Assembly: GCA_030680795.1 (NCBI GenBank)
Contig: JAUXUL010000010.1
Span: 124,001-188,000, forward strand
Origin: Anaerolineales bacterium
GTDB taxonomy: Bacteria; Chloroflexota; Anaerolineae; Anaerolineales; Villigracilaceae
Direction of reading: 5' to 3'
Length of the DNA stretch: 64,000 nucleotides
The first letter of the stretch is position 1. The number at the start of each line of letters is the position of its first letter. The notes under the pieces were generated by a model that was not told where the DNA came from, searched no databases, and saw only the letters and a program-made list of their open reading frames with translations. The translations under genes and the position numbers were made by a program. This document shows positions 42,408 through 49,719 of the stretch, in pieces.

Positions 42408-42536
42408 TTATTTCAGTTTCTCTTCAACCGCTTTCGCAACTTTACTCAACGCCTCGTTGACATTGCCATCGGGTAAACTGCCTTGCGCCAGATTCGGACG
42501 TCCCCCGCCTTTGCCGCCGATGCATGTGAGGAGTCC
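42408..42536 (-). pseudogene. Relic of an alaS 3' end
   Basis: The minus strand encodes LLTCIGGKGGGRPNLAQGSL, then PDGNVNEALSKVAKAVEEKL and a stop. This aligns with the last 42 residues of the complete alaS in the window (LITGIGGKGGGHPNLAQGSL, then PDAGQVKDALAKVV...) at roughly 70% identity. It has no start of its own and begins within a few bases of the hicA stop codon. It is a displaced or duplicated gene end, not a functional gene. Confidence 0.85.
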
Positions 42537-42543
42537 ACTTGCG

Positions 42544-42768
42544 TTAGCGATGACGGAGAAATTCTTCGACGGTGAGACCGATGTCTTTGGCAATTTGTCT
42601 CGGCAAGATTGGCGAAATATCACGGCCGGCATGAAATGGGACGGTGGTTCCGCGCCTATTGGAATGGCGAAATTGACGATGAGAACCGCGTTGCCGCATC
42701 TCCACAAAACCAAGTTTCTCCAAAATGGCGGTGACTTCCCTCGGCTTTAGGACAGGCGGCTTTGACAT
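42544..42768 (-). CDS. hicA: HicA-family mRNA-interferase toxin
   Basis: A 74-residue double-stranded-RNA-binding-fold toxin. PPVLKPREVTAILEKLGF, then the catalytic-His motif RQRGSHRQF, then GTTVPFHAGRDISPILPRQI are diagnostic. HicA cleaves mRNA when free of HicB. The start lies two bases after the hicB stop, so the order is antitoxin first. The pair is inserted between alaS and a relic of the alaS 3' end. Confidence 0.92.
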   Translation of the reverse strand: MSKPPVLKPREVTAILEKLGFVEMRQRGSHRQFRHSNRRGTTVPFHAGRDISPILPRQIAKDIGLTVEEFLRHR

Positions 42769-42770
42769 GG

Positions 42771-42983
42771 TTATGCTACAACAACTTCCTGCGTGCCGAT
42801 AAACTCGGTTTCGAATTCAGGTTCGCCATCCTCAAGAAGCATTTCGATTACTTCCCGAAGGTTATCGCGCAACTCGTCAAGCGTTTCAGCCTGAGTATGC
42901 GCCCCTGGAAAACCAGGGACGTAGCCAACGTACAGACCAGTATCAGAATCTTTTTCCACGACAGCGGTAAATGTTTTACTCAT
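42771..42983 (-). CDS. hicB: HicB-family antitoxin
   Basis: A 70-residue protein with the HicB partial RNase-H fold: FTAVVEKDSDTGLYVGYVPG, then FPGAHTQAETLDELRDNLRE and a C-terminal helix. It lacks the DNA-binding domain of longer HicB proteins, so it probably does not repress its own promoter alone. It begins 15 bases after the alaS stop and may be read through from alaS. AAGG stands six bases before ATG. Confidence 0.9.
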   Translation of the reverse strand: MSKTFTAVVEKDSDTGLYVGYVPGFPGAHTQAETLDELRDNLREVIEMLLEDGEPEFETEFIGTQEVVVA

Positions 42984-42998
42984 AGGAGCCTTCGAAAT

Positions 42999-45815
42999 CT
43001 ATTTTACCTTTTCTTCGACGACTTTCACGACTTTAGCCAACGCATCCTTGACTTGTCCCGCATCAGGCAAACTACCTTGCGCCAGATTCGGATGTCCGCC
43101 GCCTTTGCCACCGATGCCTGTGATGAGATCGCCAGCTTTAAAACCGCGTTGTACCAATTCCTTACCAGCAACTGCCACTAATTTTCCTTCATCATTAGCA
43201 AATATTGCTGTGCCACCTGTGTATTTTTGTGTAAACTTGTCAGCCATTAAGCGCATTGTATCTACATCGGCATCAGGTATTTCCATTGCAAGGAATGGAA
43301 CCCCAAAAACTTCTCGCACGTTCAACATTTGAACTTCAAATATTGAATCTGCTTGTTTGGCACGAAGATTTGCCAGTTCCTGCTTGAGATCGGAGATCTC
43401 ATCCTGTAACGCTTCTACTTTGGCAGGGACTTCTTCCACGGTGGATTTTAAAGCGCCAGCAGTCTGCTTCAACGCTTTGAATCTTTTTGTGACCAAGTCA
43501 TACGCGCCGCGGCCCGTGACTGCTTCGAGGCGGCGAATGCCTGCCGCGGCCGAACCTTCACTGAGGATCAGGAATGCGCCGATGTCGGAGGTGCGCTCCA
43601 AGTGCGTGCCGCCGCAGAGTTCGTAAGAGTATTTTTTGGAGTCAGGGAGCTTGCTGCCTGTTTTGTCGGACAGCAAGCTATCCGACTCCAAAATGGAAAT
43701 CGTTCTTACGGTCTCGCCGTATTTCTCGCCGAAGAGCGCCAGCGCGCCTTCCTGCTTGGCTTTATCGAGTGACTTGGTCTCTTTGTGGACAGCCATATCT
43801 TCGGCTATCGCTTCATTGACCATCTTTTCGACACGTTCGATTTGTTCGGGCGTCATGGCTTCGGGATGGTTGAAGTCAAAACGCAAGCGATCGGGCGCAA
43901 CAAGTGAACCTGCTTGAACCGCGCCATTCCCCAATACTTCGTGAAGCGCTTGGTGGAGCAAGTGCGTGGCGGTGTGATTGCGCATGATGTTGTGACGACG
44001 GGTCGCGTCTACTTCGGCGATGGCTTTGTCGCCAACTTTGGGTTGACCAGAGATAACCTGCCCGATGTGGGTGATGACACCAGCCGAGGCGCGGCGAACG
44101 GAAGTGATTTCGATCTCCCAGCCCCCGCCCCCCTCTCGGTCTCCCCCCAAATTCTTAGAATATTGGGGGAAATGGCGGATGTAACCTTCATCGTTCACCT
44201 GACCACCAGACTCAATGTAGAAACCAGTCTTTGGCAGTATCACTTCAACTTGATCATCCAAAGCAGCCGACTCAACCGATTGGCCATTCACAATCAGAGC
44301 AAGCACTTCAAGACCTGTGTACTTGTCCGCTTGCGCGTGTGTGCCTGCATACGGATCATACTCAACACCATCTTTACCCAACTTCTTTTTCGCTTGCAGG
44401 TCTTTCAAAATATTCGCGAAGAATTCCGAATGTTCACCGCCGAGTTTGCCCATGGCTTTGCCGCCGCCGGAGGCTTTGCTATGATGTCCCTTTGCTTCAT
44501 TGAAACCTGCCTCGTCAACATCGAGTCCCTGTTCGCGGGCGATGTCGCGGGAGATTTCGAATGGCAGACCATACGTGGCGTATAGGTCGAAGGCCTTGTG
44601 ACCGTCTAAGAGCAGGGAATTGGACGCTTCGCGTTGGAGATTGGAGAGTAGATTCTCTAAATGAGCGGTACCAGCTTCCACCGTCCGTGCGAAGCGGACT
44701 TCCTCGCGAGTCAGGTTATCAAAAATGGTGGCCTTGTTCTTTTCCAGTTCGGGATAAAAGCCGCCATATTCAGCAATCACGGCTTCGGCAACTTTGGCAA
44801 GGAACGGTTCATTGAGTCCGATCTTGGTGCCAAAACGGGCAGCGCGGCGGATGATCATGCGCGTGACATAGTTGCGCCCACCGTTGCCAGGCACGACGCC
44901 ATCGGCGATCAGGAAGGCAGCGGAACGGGCATGGTCGCAGATGACGCGATAGGGCGTGAAGTCGGCTTCCATCTCGGAAACTGAATGACCCGTGAGCGAA
45001 CGCAGGACGTCGAGCGAACCTGTGAAGAGGTCGGTCTTGTAATTGGAGTCGACACCTTGCAAAACGGAGACGATGCGCTCGAAGCCCATGCCCGTATCTA
45101 CATGCTTGGCAGGCAATGGCTCGAGGCGGCCGTCTTCGAAAAGATTGTATTGAATGAAGACATTGTTCCACAGTTCGAGGTAGCGCGTGCATTCACCGTT
45201 CACGCCGCAGACATGCTCAGTGCCGCGCAGGTTGTCGCGCTCTTCGCCGAGGTCAAGGTGGATCTCAGAACACGGCCCGCACGGACCGAACTCTGCCATT
45301 TGCCAGAAGTTATCCTTGCGCCCGAAAAATAATACATGCGCAGGGTCGAAGCCGGGCTGCGCCTTCCAAATATCGGCGGCTTCATCGTCGCGCGGGATGT
45401 CGCCCTGATCATCTTCAAAACAAGTGGCGTAGATTTTATCTTTGGGCAAGCCCCACACATCGGTTAGCAACTGCCACGACCAGGCGATTGCCTCTTTTTT
45501 ATAGTAATCTCCAAACGACCAATTGCCGAGCATTTCAAAAAAGGTGTGATGCGTATCGTTACGGCCGACGTCATCGAGGTCGTTGTGCTTGCCCGCCACG
45601 CGCATACACTTCTGCGAATCCACGGCGCGCTTGTACGGCTTTTTATCCGTGCCGATAAAGACGTCCTTGAACTGCACCATGCCCGAGTTGGTGAACAGCA
45701 AAGTGGCATCCCCGCCCGGCACAAGCGACATGGACGGCACAGCCGTATGTCCGTGCTCGACGAAGAAATCTATAAAATCCTGGCGGATCTGGTTGCCGGT
45801 TGGTTTTTTGCTCAT
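42999..45815 (-). CDS. alaS: Alanyl-tRNA synthetase
   Basis: A 938-residue class II synthetase that charges tRNA-Ala, slightly longer than the usual 870-900. The catalytic N terminus opens QIRQDFIDFFVEHGHTAVPS, and motif 2 lies near NDTHHTFFEMLGNWSFGDYYKKEA. The editing domain has HTATHLLHQALHEVLG and CGGTHLERTSDIG, the zinc ligands. The C-Ala domain ends in the Gly-rich GGKGGGHPNLAQGS. A segment near residue 565 (RHFPQYSKNLGGDREGGGGW) is encoded by a palindromic repeat and is absent from ordinary AlaRS (my alignment from memory). GGAG precedes ATG, and TATAAT at 45849-45844 is the likely -10. Confidence 0.95.
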   Translation of the reverse strand: MSKKPTGNQIRQDFIDFFVEHGHTAVPSMSLVPGGDATLLFTNSGMVQFKDVFIGTDKKPYKRAVDSQKCMRVAGKHNDLDDVGRNDTHHTFFEMLGNWSFGDYYKKEAIAWSWQLLTDVWGLPKDKIYATCFEDDQGDIPRDDEAADIWKAQPGFDPAHVLFFGRKDNFWQMAEFGPCGPCSEIHLDLGEERDNLRGTEHVCGVNGECTRYLELWNNVFIQYNLFEDGRLEPLPAKHVDTGMGFERIVSVLQGVDSNYKTDLFTGSLDVLRSLTGHSVSEMEADFTPYRVICDHARSAAFLIADGVVPGNGGRNYVTRMIIRRAARFGTKIGLNEPFLAKVAEAVIAEYGGFYPELEKNKATIFDNLTREEVRFARTVEAGTAHLENLLSNLQREASNSLLLDGHKAFDLYATYGLPFEISRDIAREQGLDVDEAGFNEAKGHHSKASGGGKAMGKLGGEHSEFFANILKDLQAKKKLGKDGVEYDPYAGTHAQADKYTGLEVLALIVNGQSVESAALDDQVEVILPKTGFYIESGGQVNDEGYIRHFPQYSKNLGGDREGGGGWEIEITSVRRASAGVITHIGQVISGQPKVGDKAIAEVDATRRHNIMRNHTATHLLHQALHEVLGNGAVQAGSLVAPDRLRFDFNHPEAMTPEQIERVEKMVNEAIAEDMAVHKETKSLDKAKQEGALALFGEKYGETVRTISILESDSLLSDKTGSKLPDSKKYSYELCGGTHLERTSDIGAFLILSEGSAAAGIRRLEAVTGRGAYDLVTKRFKALKQTAGALKSTVEEVPAKVEALQDEISDLKQELANLRAKQADSIFEVQMLNVREVFGVPFLAMEIPDADVDTMRLMADKFTQKYTGGTAIFANDEGKLVAVAGKELVQRGFKAGDLITGIGGKGGGHPNLAQGSLPDAGQVKDALAKVVKVVEEKVK
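44116..44172. repeat. Palindromic repeat inserted in frame in alaS
   Basis: CCCCCAAATTCTTAGAATAT and GGGGG form an imperfect palindrome bordered by GGCGGGGG and CTCGGTCTC-type text. The same layout (CCCCCAAATT ... AATTTGGGGGAGGCCGGG) occurs inside the yqeC-mocA fusion at 49340-49402. Both are read through in frame. Confidence 0.65.
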
Positions 45816-45843
45816 CAGTGCTCCGAGAAATTTTAGTGGCGGA

Positions 45844-45849
45844 ATTATA
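45844..45849 (-). promoter_or_regulatory. -10 box (TATAAT) of alaS
   Basis: A consensus TATAAT on the minus strand stands 28 bases before the alaS ATG and leaves a leader of about 22 bases with a Shine-Dalgarno. No T-box motif is present. Confidence 0.5.
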
Positions 45850-45950
45850 CCAATGGAAAGGATGAAAGATGAAAGATGAACGCTTCGCGTGAATTTGGCT
45901 TCGCTTTGCGTCCCGCTGAAAGTTGGTTCGGTTTCGAGGGAGTTTATCTA

Positions 45951-46012
45951 CGCTGGTAGCCCGCACGGGGATGAATCACCCGTGCTATTTTTACGAAGTC
46001 CACTAAAGCAGA
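45951..46012. repeat. Hairpin repeat (GCACGGGGATGAATCACCCGTGC type)
   Basis: GCACGGG (45963-45969) and CCCGTGC (45979-45985) form the core stem with loop GATGAATCA. The flanks GGTAGCCC and ACGAAGTCCACTAAAGCAGAC add to the repeat-like character. It stands in the 270-base gap between alaS and the HEPN-type gene, in which no gene is seen. Confidence 0.55.
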
Positions 46013-46085
46013 CTCGGTTGTCGTGCTTTAAGATTATCTTGTATACTTGGTTTAGGTGTATTATCAAACCTATAAGCGAGAGTCT

Positions 46086-47393
46086 ATGTTATTGTGGGAT
46101 TATTTCAAAGAAACCGAATCGTTCATAAAGAGAATTTTCTTCTTTTATGAAGGAATTCGTTACGAAGGAAGCGGAGTAATGCAATGGAATCCAGCCAAAG
46201 GATTCCATATTGCCGCACAAGTTAAACCTGAAAACGAAATACCTTTCAGCAAAAATATAGGTTCTGTTGACTTAAGGCCATCAAGAAGAATTTACATGCA
46301 ATTAGGCAGCAACTCATTAGCAATTATTCCAGAAGTGAGGTTAAACGAACTTGACTTACTTATAAATCATCACGTAGTACTAAATGTAGGACGAGTAATA
46401 TTTATTCAAAGACGAGACGATAAACATGAACGGAAAAGCTGGTCAGGTGCAGGACTTTATGAACTAGCCGATAAACCCATTTTCCCAGATACAATTGCCA
46501 CAGAAACCAAAATCGGGGATTCAAAACCACTTGAAAGTTTCTCGCGTGCAGGGCTATATCACGATGACCCAAGCGGGGAACAAATCATTGGCAGATTTAT
46601 TGAGAACAAGTACTTCGAAGCAAATTGGTCATTTCCAAAAGAAATCTGGTCAAAAAATTATGGCTGGCAAATAGCAAACGGTATAAAAGAGGCTATTTCT
46701 ATTCTTGATGGGCAAGAAATTAAGATGAGAGTCCGAGAGGTTTATTACGAAAACAAATATGTCTATGAAGTGAACGCCCTAGGCAAAACCTCTTCTTTAG
46801 ATAGTATCTCACGGCTATTTGACAATGACGTTCTAAAGCGAAATGAAATAGTAAATCTTGCTAAATTCTTTGTAAAAGGGGGCGAAAAAGCAGGGATTTG
46901 TCGAAATATTTTTCAGCAAATCATAGAATCGTCCCATCAGAAATCTTGGCAAGCAAACGAATTGTTGCTTGCCACAATACTTGAGGCTGCCTTACGAAAT
47001 CTCTACAATCATCCTTTCAAGTCTGGCGCAAACAAGCAAGAAAATAAAATTGACATAAACAAACATCTAAAACGATTTAGAGAAGAATACCTTTCAAAAG
47101 ACGTTGAAGTTGGGCGGAAATGGAAAAACACTATCTACGAAGTCGTCAAAGCGCAAAAACAGTTGCGTGATAAGAACGCACATCCAGACTGGATGTTTAG
47201 TCAAGGGGGTGAATATTCAAAAGATGAAACTACAAAAGCATTGGATAACATGGTTATTCTTAGTCGGTTTTACGGCACAATGATAAAAGCACTAGCGGGT
47301 TTTGAAAATCTTACTCCAGTTTCATATAAGCCTGTAACCGATTGGAAGATAATGTCAATTGAAAGAGGGGTAAAAAAACCAGAGCAAAACTAA
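46086..47393 (+). CDS. AT-rich gene for a protein with a C-terminal HEPN-like domain (possible defence ribonuclease)
   Basis: A 435-residue protein, clearly more AT-rich than all neighbours and with different codon use, hence probably acquired. The N-terminal 200 residues are beta-rich (GVMQWNPAKGFHIAAQVKP, and later IIPEVRLNELDLLINHHVVL). The C-terminal 150 residues are helical with LLATILEAALRNLYNH and then LRDKNAHPDW. R361 and H366 form an R-x4-H motif, the HEPN ribonuclease signature. The layout recalls ApeA-like abortive-infection proteins, but I cannot confirm the family. It lies between hicBA-alaS and an antitoxin/PemK pair. The ATG at 46086 is preferred over one ten codons earlier because of a GAGAG just before it. 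Confidence 0.6.
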   Translation: MLLWDYFKETESFIKRIFFFYEGIRYEGSGVMQWNPAKGFHIAAQVKPENEIPFSKNIGSVDLRPSRRIYMQLGSNSLAIIPEVRLNELDLLINHHVVLNVGRVIFIQRRDDKHERKSWSGAGLYELADKPIFPDTIATETKIGDSKPLESFSRAGLYHDDPSGEQIIGRFIENKYFEANWSFPKEIWSKNYGWQIANGIKEAISILDGQEIKMRVREVYYENKYVYEVNALGKTSSLDSISRLFDNDVLKRNEIVNLAKFFVKGGEKAGICRNIFQQIIESSHQKSWQANELLLATILEAALRNLYNHPFKSGANKQENKIDINKHLKRFREEYLSKDVEVGRKWKNTIYEVVKAQKQLRDKNAHPDWMFSQGGEYSKDETTKALDNMVILSRFYGTMIKALAGFENLTPVSYKPVTDWKIMSIERGVKKPEQN

Positions 47394-47644
47394 TAACTAA
47401 CATGCTTATCAAGTCCGCCCCTTGGTCGAAAGCAATAAATTCGTACTTGAGAATCACGAGTCACATACAGAGAATTTGTATTGCCTTCATTACTATGTTT
47501 GGTATTTTATCTGTCAGAAACGCGTTCATCAGTCCGCCCCCCTTTCCATTCTTCCAGCAGGACATCCCCCCATTTTCGCAAGTTAAAGTTGGGTTTGGAT
47601 ATTAAGTCCACGGGCGGGAATGGTAGGACTGACCGACAGGCGGT

Positions 47645-47682
47645 GCGCTGACGGTTCGATTTTCGTTCACCGTGTCGAAGTG
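47645..47682. repeat. Dispersed repeat, non-coding copy of the tatB-tail repeat
   Basis: The minus strand reads CACTTCGACACGGTGAACGA, then AAATCGAACCGTCAGCGC. It matches 33511-33548 at most positions, in the opposite orientation. Confidence 0.65.
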
Positions 47683-47748
47683 TATCTTTGGCACGAGTCC
47701 ATTCGGGTGATTGTGTGGTCAATGGCGCGGGTTGAGAGTGGGGTCATG

Positions 47749-47801
47749 AAAACCTGTCAGGTCATCAATTGTCGTATAATAAAGCCAATCGCAACAGGTT
47801 T
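47749..47801 (+). promoter_or_regulatory. Promoter with flanking inverted repeats before the antitoxin gene
   Basis: TATAAT at 47775-47780 is flanked by AAACCTGT (about 47750) and ACAGGTTT (about 47794-47801), inverse complements about 40 bases apart. Toxin-antitoxin promoters are commonly autoregulated through such sites; an operator role is inferred. Confidence 0.4.
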
Positions 47802-47836
47802 ACTCAGGTACGACTTATAGAAAGGCAGAGTGAGAG

Positions 47837-48100
47837 ATGGAATTTCCGATGACAGCCATAGAAATGACAGGGACGGTTGACGAAAACCATCAACTGCAAC
47901 TGGATGGTACGCTTCCGTTTGCGGGACTGAAGCGTGTACGCGTCATTGTGCTTTCGCCACTGACGGAAGAGATGGATGAATGGAATGAAATCGAGTGGTT
48001 GAAAGCCTCTCTTAATAATCCCGTATTTGATTTCCTGAACGATCCCGTAGAAGATATTTACAGCCTGAGCGATGGAAAATCATTCCATGACGAAGCATAA
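47837..48100 (+). CDS. Small antitoxin-like protein paired with PemK/MazF remnant
   Basis: An 87-residue acidic protein. The N-terminal half (ALEMTGTVDENHQLQLDG-like in style, reading MTAIEMTGTVDENHQLQ) looks like a short beta-rich DNA-binding or DUF104-like segment. The C-terminal half is acidic and probably unstructured, as in toxin-neutralising tails. The family is not firmly recognised; the call rests on the 14-base overlap with a PemK/MazF gene. A second in-frame ATG lies four codons in. The leader has GAGAG just before ATG. Confidence 0.6.
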   Translation: MEFPMTAIEMTGTVDENHQLQLDGTLPFAGLKRVRVIVLSPLTEEMDEWNEIEWLKASLNNPVFDFLNDPVEDIYSLSDGKSFHDEA

Positions 48101-48350
48101 AGTTGTGCTCGTTCCTTTTCCATTTGATGATCTTTCAAGCACCAAGGTTCGTCCCGCAGTTTGCCTAACCGACTCTATCGGACCTCACAAACACGTTGTC
48201 CTTGCCTTTATCACCAGCCGCGTGCCAGCAGAGTCACTGCCAACAGATTTCGTCATAGCGGACACTGATACCGAATTTTCGACAACAGGCCTGCGCGTTT
48301 CATCCACATTACAATACAGACATGCACATCGCCCATGCGCTTCGGCTTGA
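48087..48350 (+). pseudogene. C-terminally truncated PemK/MazF-family toxin
   Basis: The 87-residue frame has the clear MazF/PemK start KVVLVPFPFDDLSSTKVRPA, then VVLAFITSRVP and TGLRVSSTLQ. Intact relatives are about 110-120 residues and continue with a Lys/Leu-rich helix. Here the sequence veers into RHAHRPCASA and stops, inside the promoter and first codons of the next gene. It has probably been cut by the rearrangement that joined it to yqeC-mocA. It overlaps the antitoxin-like gene by 14 bases. Residual toxicity cannot be excluded, but is unlikely. Confidence 0.75.
48310..48315 (+). promoter_or_regulatory. Candidate -10 box (TACAAT), leaderless start, inside the toxin remnant
   Basis: TACAAT ends six bases before the ATG at 48322 and lies within the 3' part of the truncated toxin gene. 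There is no Shine-Dalgarno. Confidence 0.4.
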
Positions 48351-49710
48351 CTCTCCCTCCGCCTCAAACCAGACCGTCAGCCTGGTCGGTGCGGGTGGAA
48401 AGTCTACTACCCTCTTTCAACTCGCCCGGCAAATTCAATCTCCTTCGGGCACGCAATCGCAAATCGTAACCGCCACCACTCACCTCGGCCTCTGGCAAGT
48501 TCCGCTTGCAGACCATCACATCATTGCCAATGATCTGAACGATCTTCAAAATATCCCGCTCGAAGGCCTCACCCTTGTCACTGGCGAGGTTGATCAGGAC
48601 CGTACAAATCCCGTCAGCGATCCCATCTTAAATTATCTGCGCGCATATTCAAAAGAACATAACCTCCCGCTCCTGATCGAGGCAGATGGTTCCCGCCAAA
48701 AATCGCTTAAGGCGCCCGCCTCTCACGAACCAGCCATCCCAGAGTTTACAGAAACGGTTATCGTTGTTGCGGGGATGTCCGCCATTAGCAAACCTCTCAC
48801 CGATGAGCACGTCCACCACGCTGAAATTTTTTCGCAACTCAGCGGATTGCAGATTGGTGAAACCATCACTCCGCAGGCAGTTATTTCCATGCTCACACAT
48901 CCACAGGGAGGGTTAAAAAACATTCCACCCCTTGCGCGGCGGGTCGTCCTCCTTAACCAAACCGATACGCCTGAACTGCGGTCCATCGCCTGCGGCATGG
49001 CGCGTCAATTGTTGGAGCATTTCCATTCTGTCGTGGTTGGGTCATTCGAGCAAAATATTTTTCACACCTTCGAACAGACCGCCGGCATTATCCTCGCCGC
49101 AGGTGAAAGCACTCGCTTTGGTTCCCCCAAACAACTGCTGGATTGGAAGGGCAAACCCTTTGTGCGACATATAGCCGAAACCGCGCTTCATTCCGGACTT
49201 TGGCCGGTGGTCGTCATCACAGGCTTTTGCGCCGCTGAGGTTGAATCCTGCTTAAAAGACCTGCCCGTACACAATGTCCACAACCCCGCATATAAACAAG
49301 GCCAAAGCGCTTCCATAAAAGCAGGCATCAACTTCCTATTCCCCTCCCCCAAATTCGATGGAAATTCTGTCGAATTTGGGGGAGGCCGGGTGGAGGTCGG
49401 GTCTGCTATATTTTTACTCGCCGACCAACCCCAGATCCCCTCCGATGTCATGCGCGCATTGAGAGAGTCACACGCGCGCGAACTGCAACCCATCATTGCG
49501 CCTCTCGTCCTTGAAGGACGCCGCGCCAATCCCGTGTTATTTGACCAGGTCACCTTCCCCGATCTTCTGCATCTGACAGGTGATATCGGCGGGCGCGCCA
49601 TTTTCTCCAAATACAAAGTAGAATATATCCCCTGGCACGATGACATCTTATTACTGGATGTTGATAAACCCGAAGACTATCAAAGATTGGTTGAAATTGA
49701 AAAACTTTAG
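48322..49710 (+). CDS. YqeC-MocA fusion, molybdenum-hydroxylase maturation protein
   Basis: A 462-residue fusion. Residues 1-245 are YqeC-like (selenium-dependent hydroxylase accessory family), with a P-loop-like SLVGAGGKSTTLFQLAR and LLIEADGSRQKSLKAP. Residues 252-462 are a MocA-type nucleotidyltransferase starting GIILAAGESTRFGSPKQLL, with LLADQPQIPSD. MocA attaches CMP to molybdopterin to form the cytosine dinucleotide cofactor of xanthine-dehydrogenase-type enzymes. A stretch near residue 340 (FPSPKFDGNSVEFGGGRVEV) is encoded by a palindromic repeat. No hydroxylase gene is in the window. A second MocA-like gene follows after nine bases. Confidence 0.85.
   Translation: MHIAHALRLDSPSASNQTVSLVGAGGKSTTLFQLARQIQSPSGTQSQIVTATTHLGLWQVPLADHHIIANDLNDLQNIPLEGLTLVTGEVDQDRTNPVSDPILNYLRAYSKEHNLPLLIEADGSRQKSLKAPASHEPAIPEFTETVIVVAGMSAISKPLTDEHVHHAEIFSQLSGLQIGETITPQAVISMLTHPQGGLKNIPPLARRVVLLNQTDTPELRSIACGMARQLLEHFHSVVVGSFEQNIFHTFEQTAGIILAAGESTRFGSPKQLLDWKGKPFVRHIAETALHSGLWPVVVITGFCAAEVESCLKDLPVHNVHNPAYKQGQSASIKAGINFLFPSPKFDGNSVEFGGGRVEVGSAIFLLADQPQIPSDVMRALRESHARELQPIIAPLVLEGRRANPVLFDQVTFPDLLHLTGDIGGRAIFSKYKVEYIPWHDDILLLDVDKPEDYQRLVEIEKL
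49340..49402. repeat. Palindromic repeat inserted in frame in the yqeC-mocA gene
   Basis: Perfect 13-bp arms CCCCCAAATTCGA (49346-49358) and TCGAATTTGGGGG (49370-49382) with an 11-base loop, followed by AGGCCGGGTGGAGGTCGGG. It is the same family as the alaS insertion at 44116-44172. The reading frame stays open and the catalytic motif LLADQPQ resumes just after it. Confidence 0.75.
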
Positions 49711-49719
49711 AGATAAATC

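Larger units (their letters stand above)
47394..47836. other. Gene-free 443-base region with a repeat and a promoter
   Basis: Small frames here show no family features. The region holds a dispersed repeat also found inside tatB (47645-47682), a C-rich tract near 47530 and the promoter of the antitoxin gene at the right end. Confidence 0.5.

Noticed and set aside
45816-46085. A T-box leader for alaS
   Set aside because: The alaS leader is only about 22 bases after its TATAAT box and contains no GGTGGNACCGCG-type motif.
47402-47605. A 67-codon frame after the HEPN-type gene
   Set aside because: No Shine-Dalgarno and no recognisable domain; it crosses a C-rich tract and repeat-like DNA.
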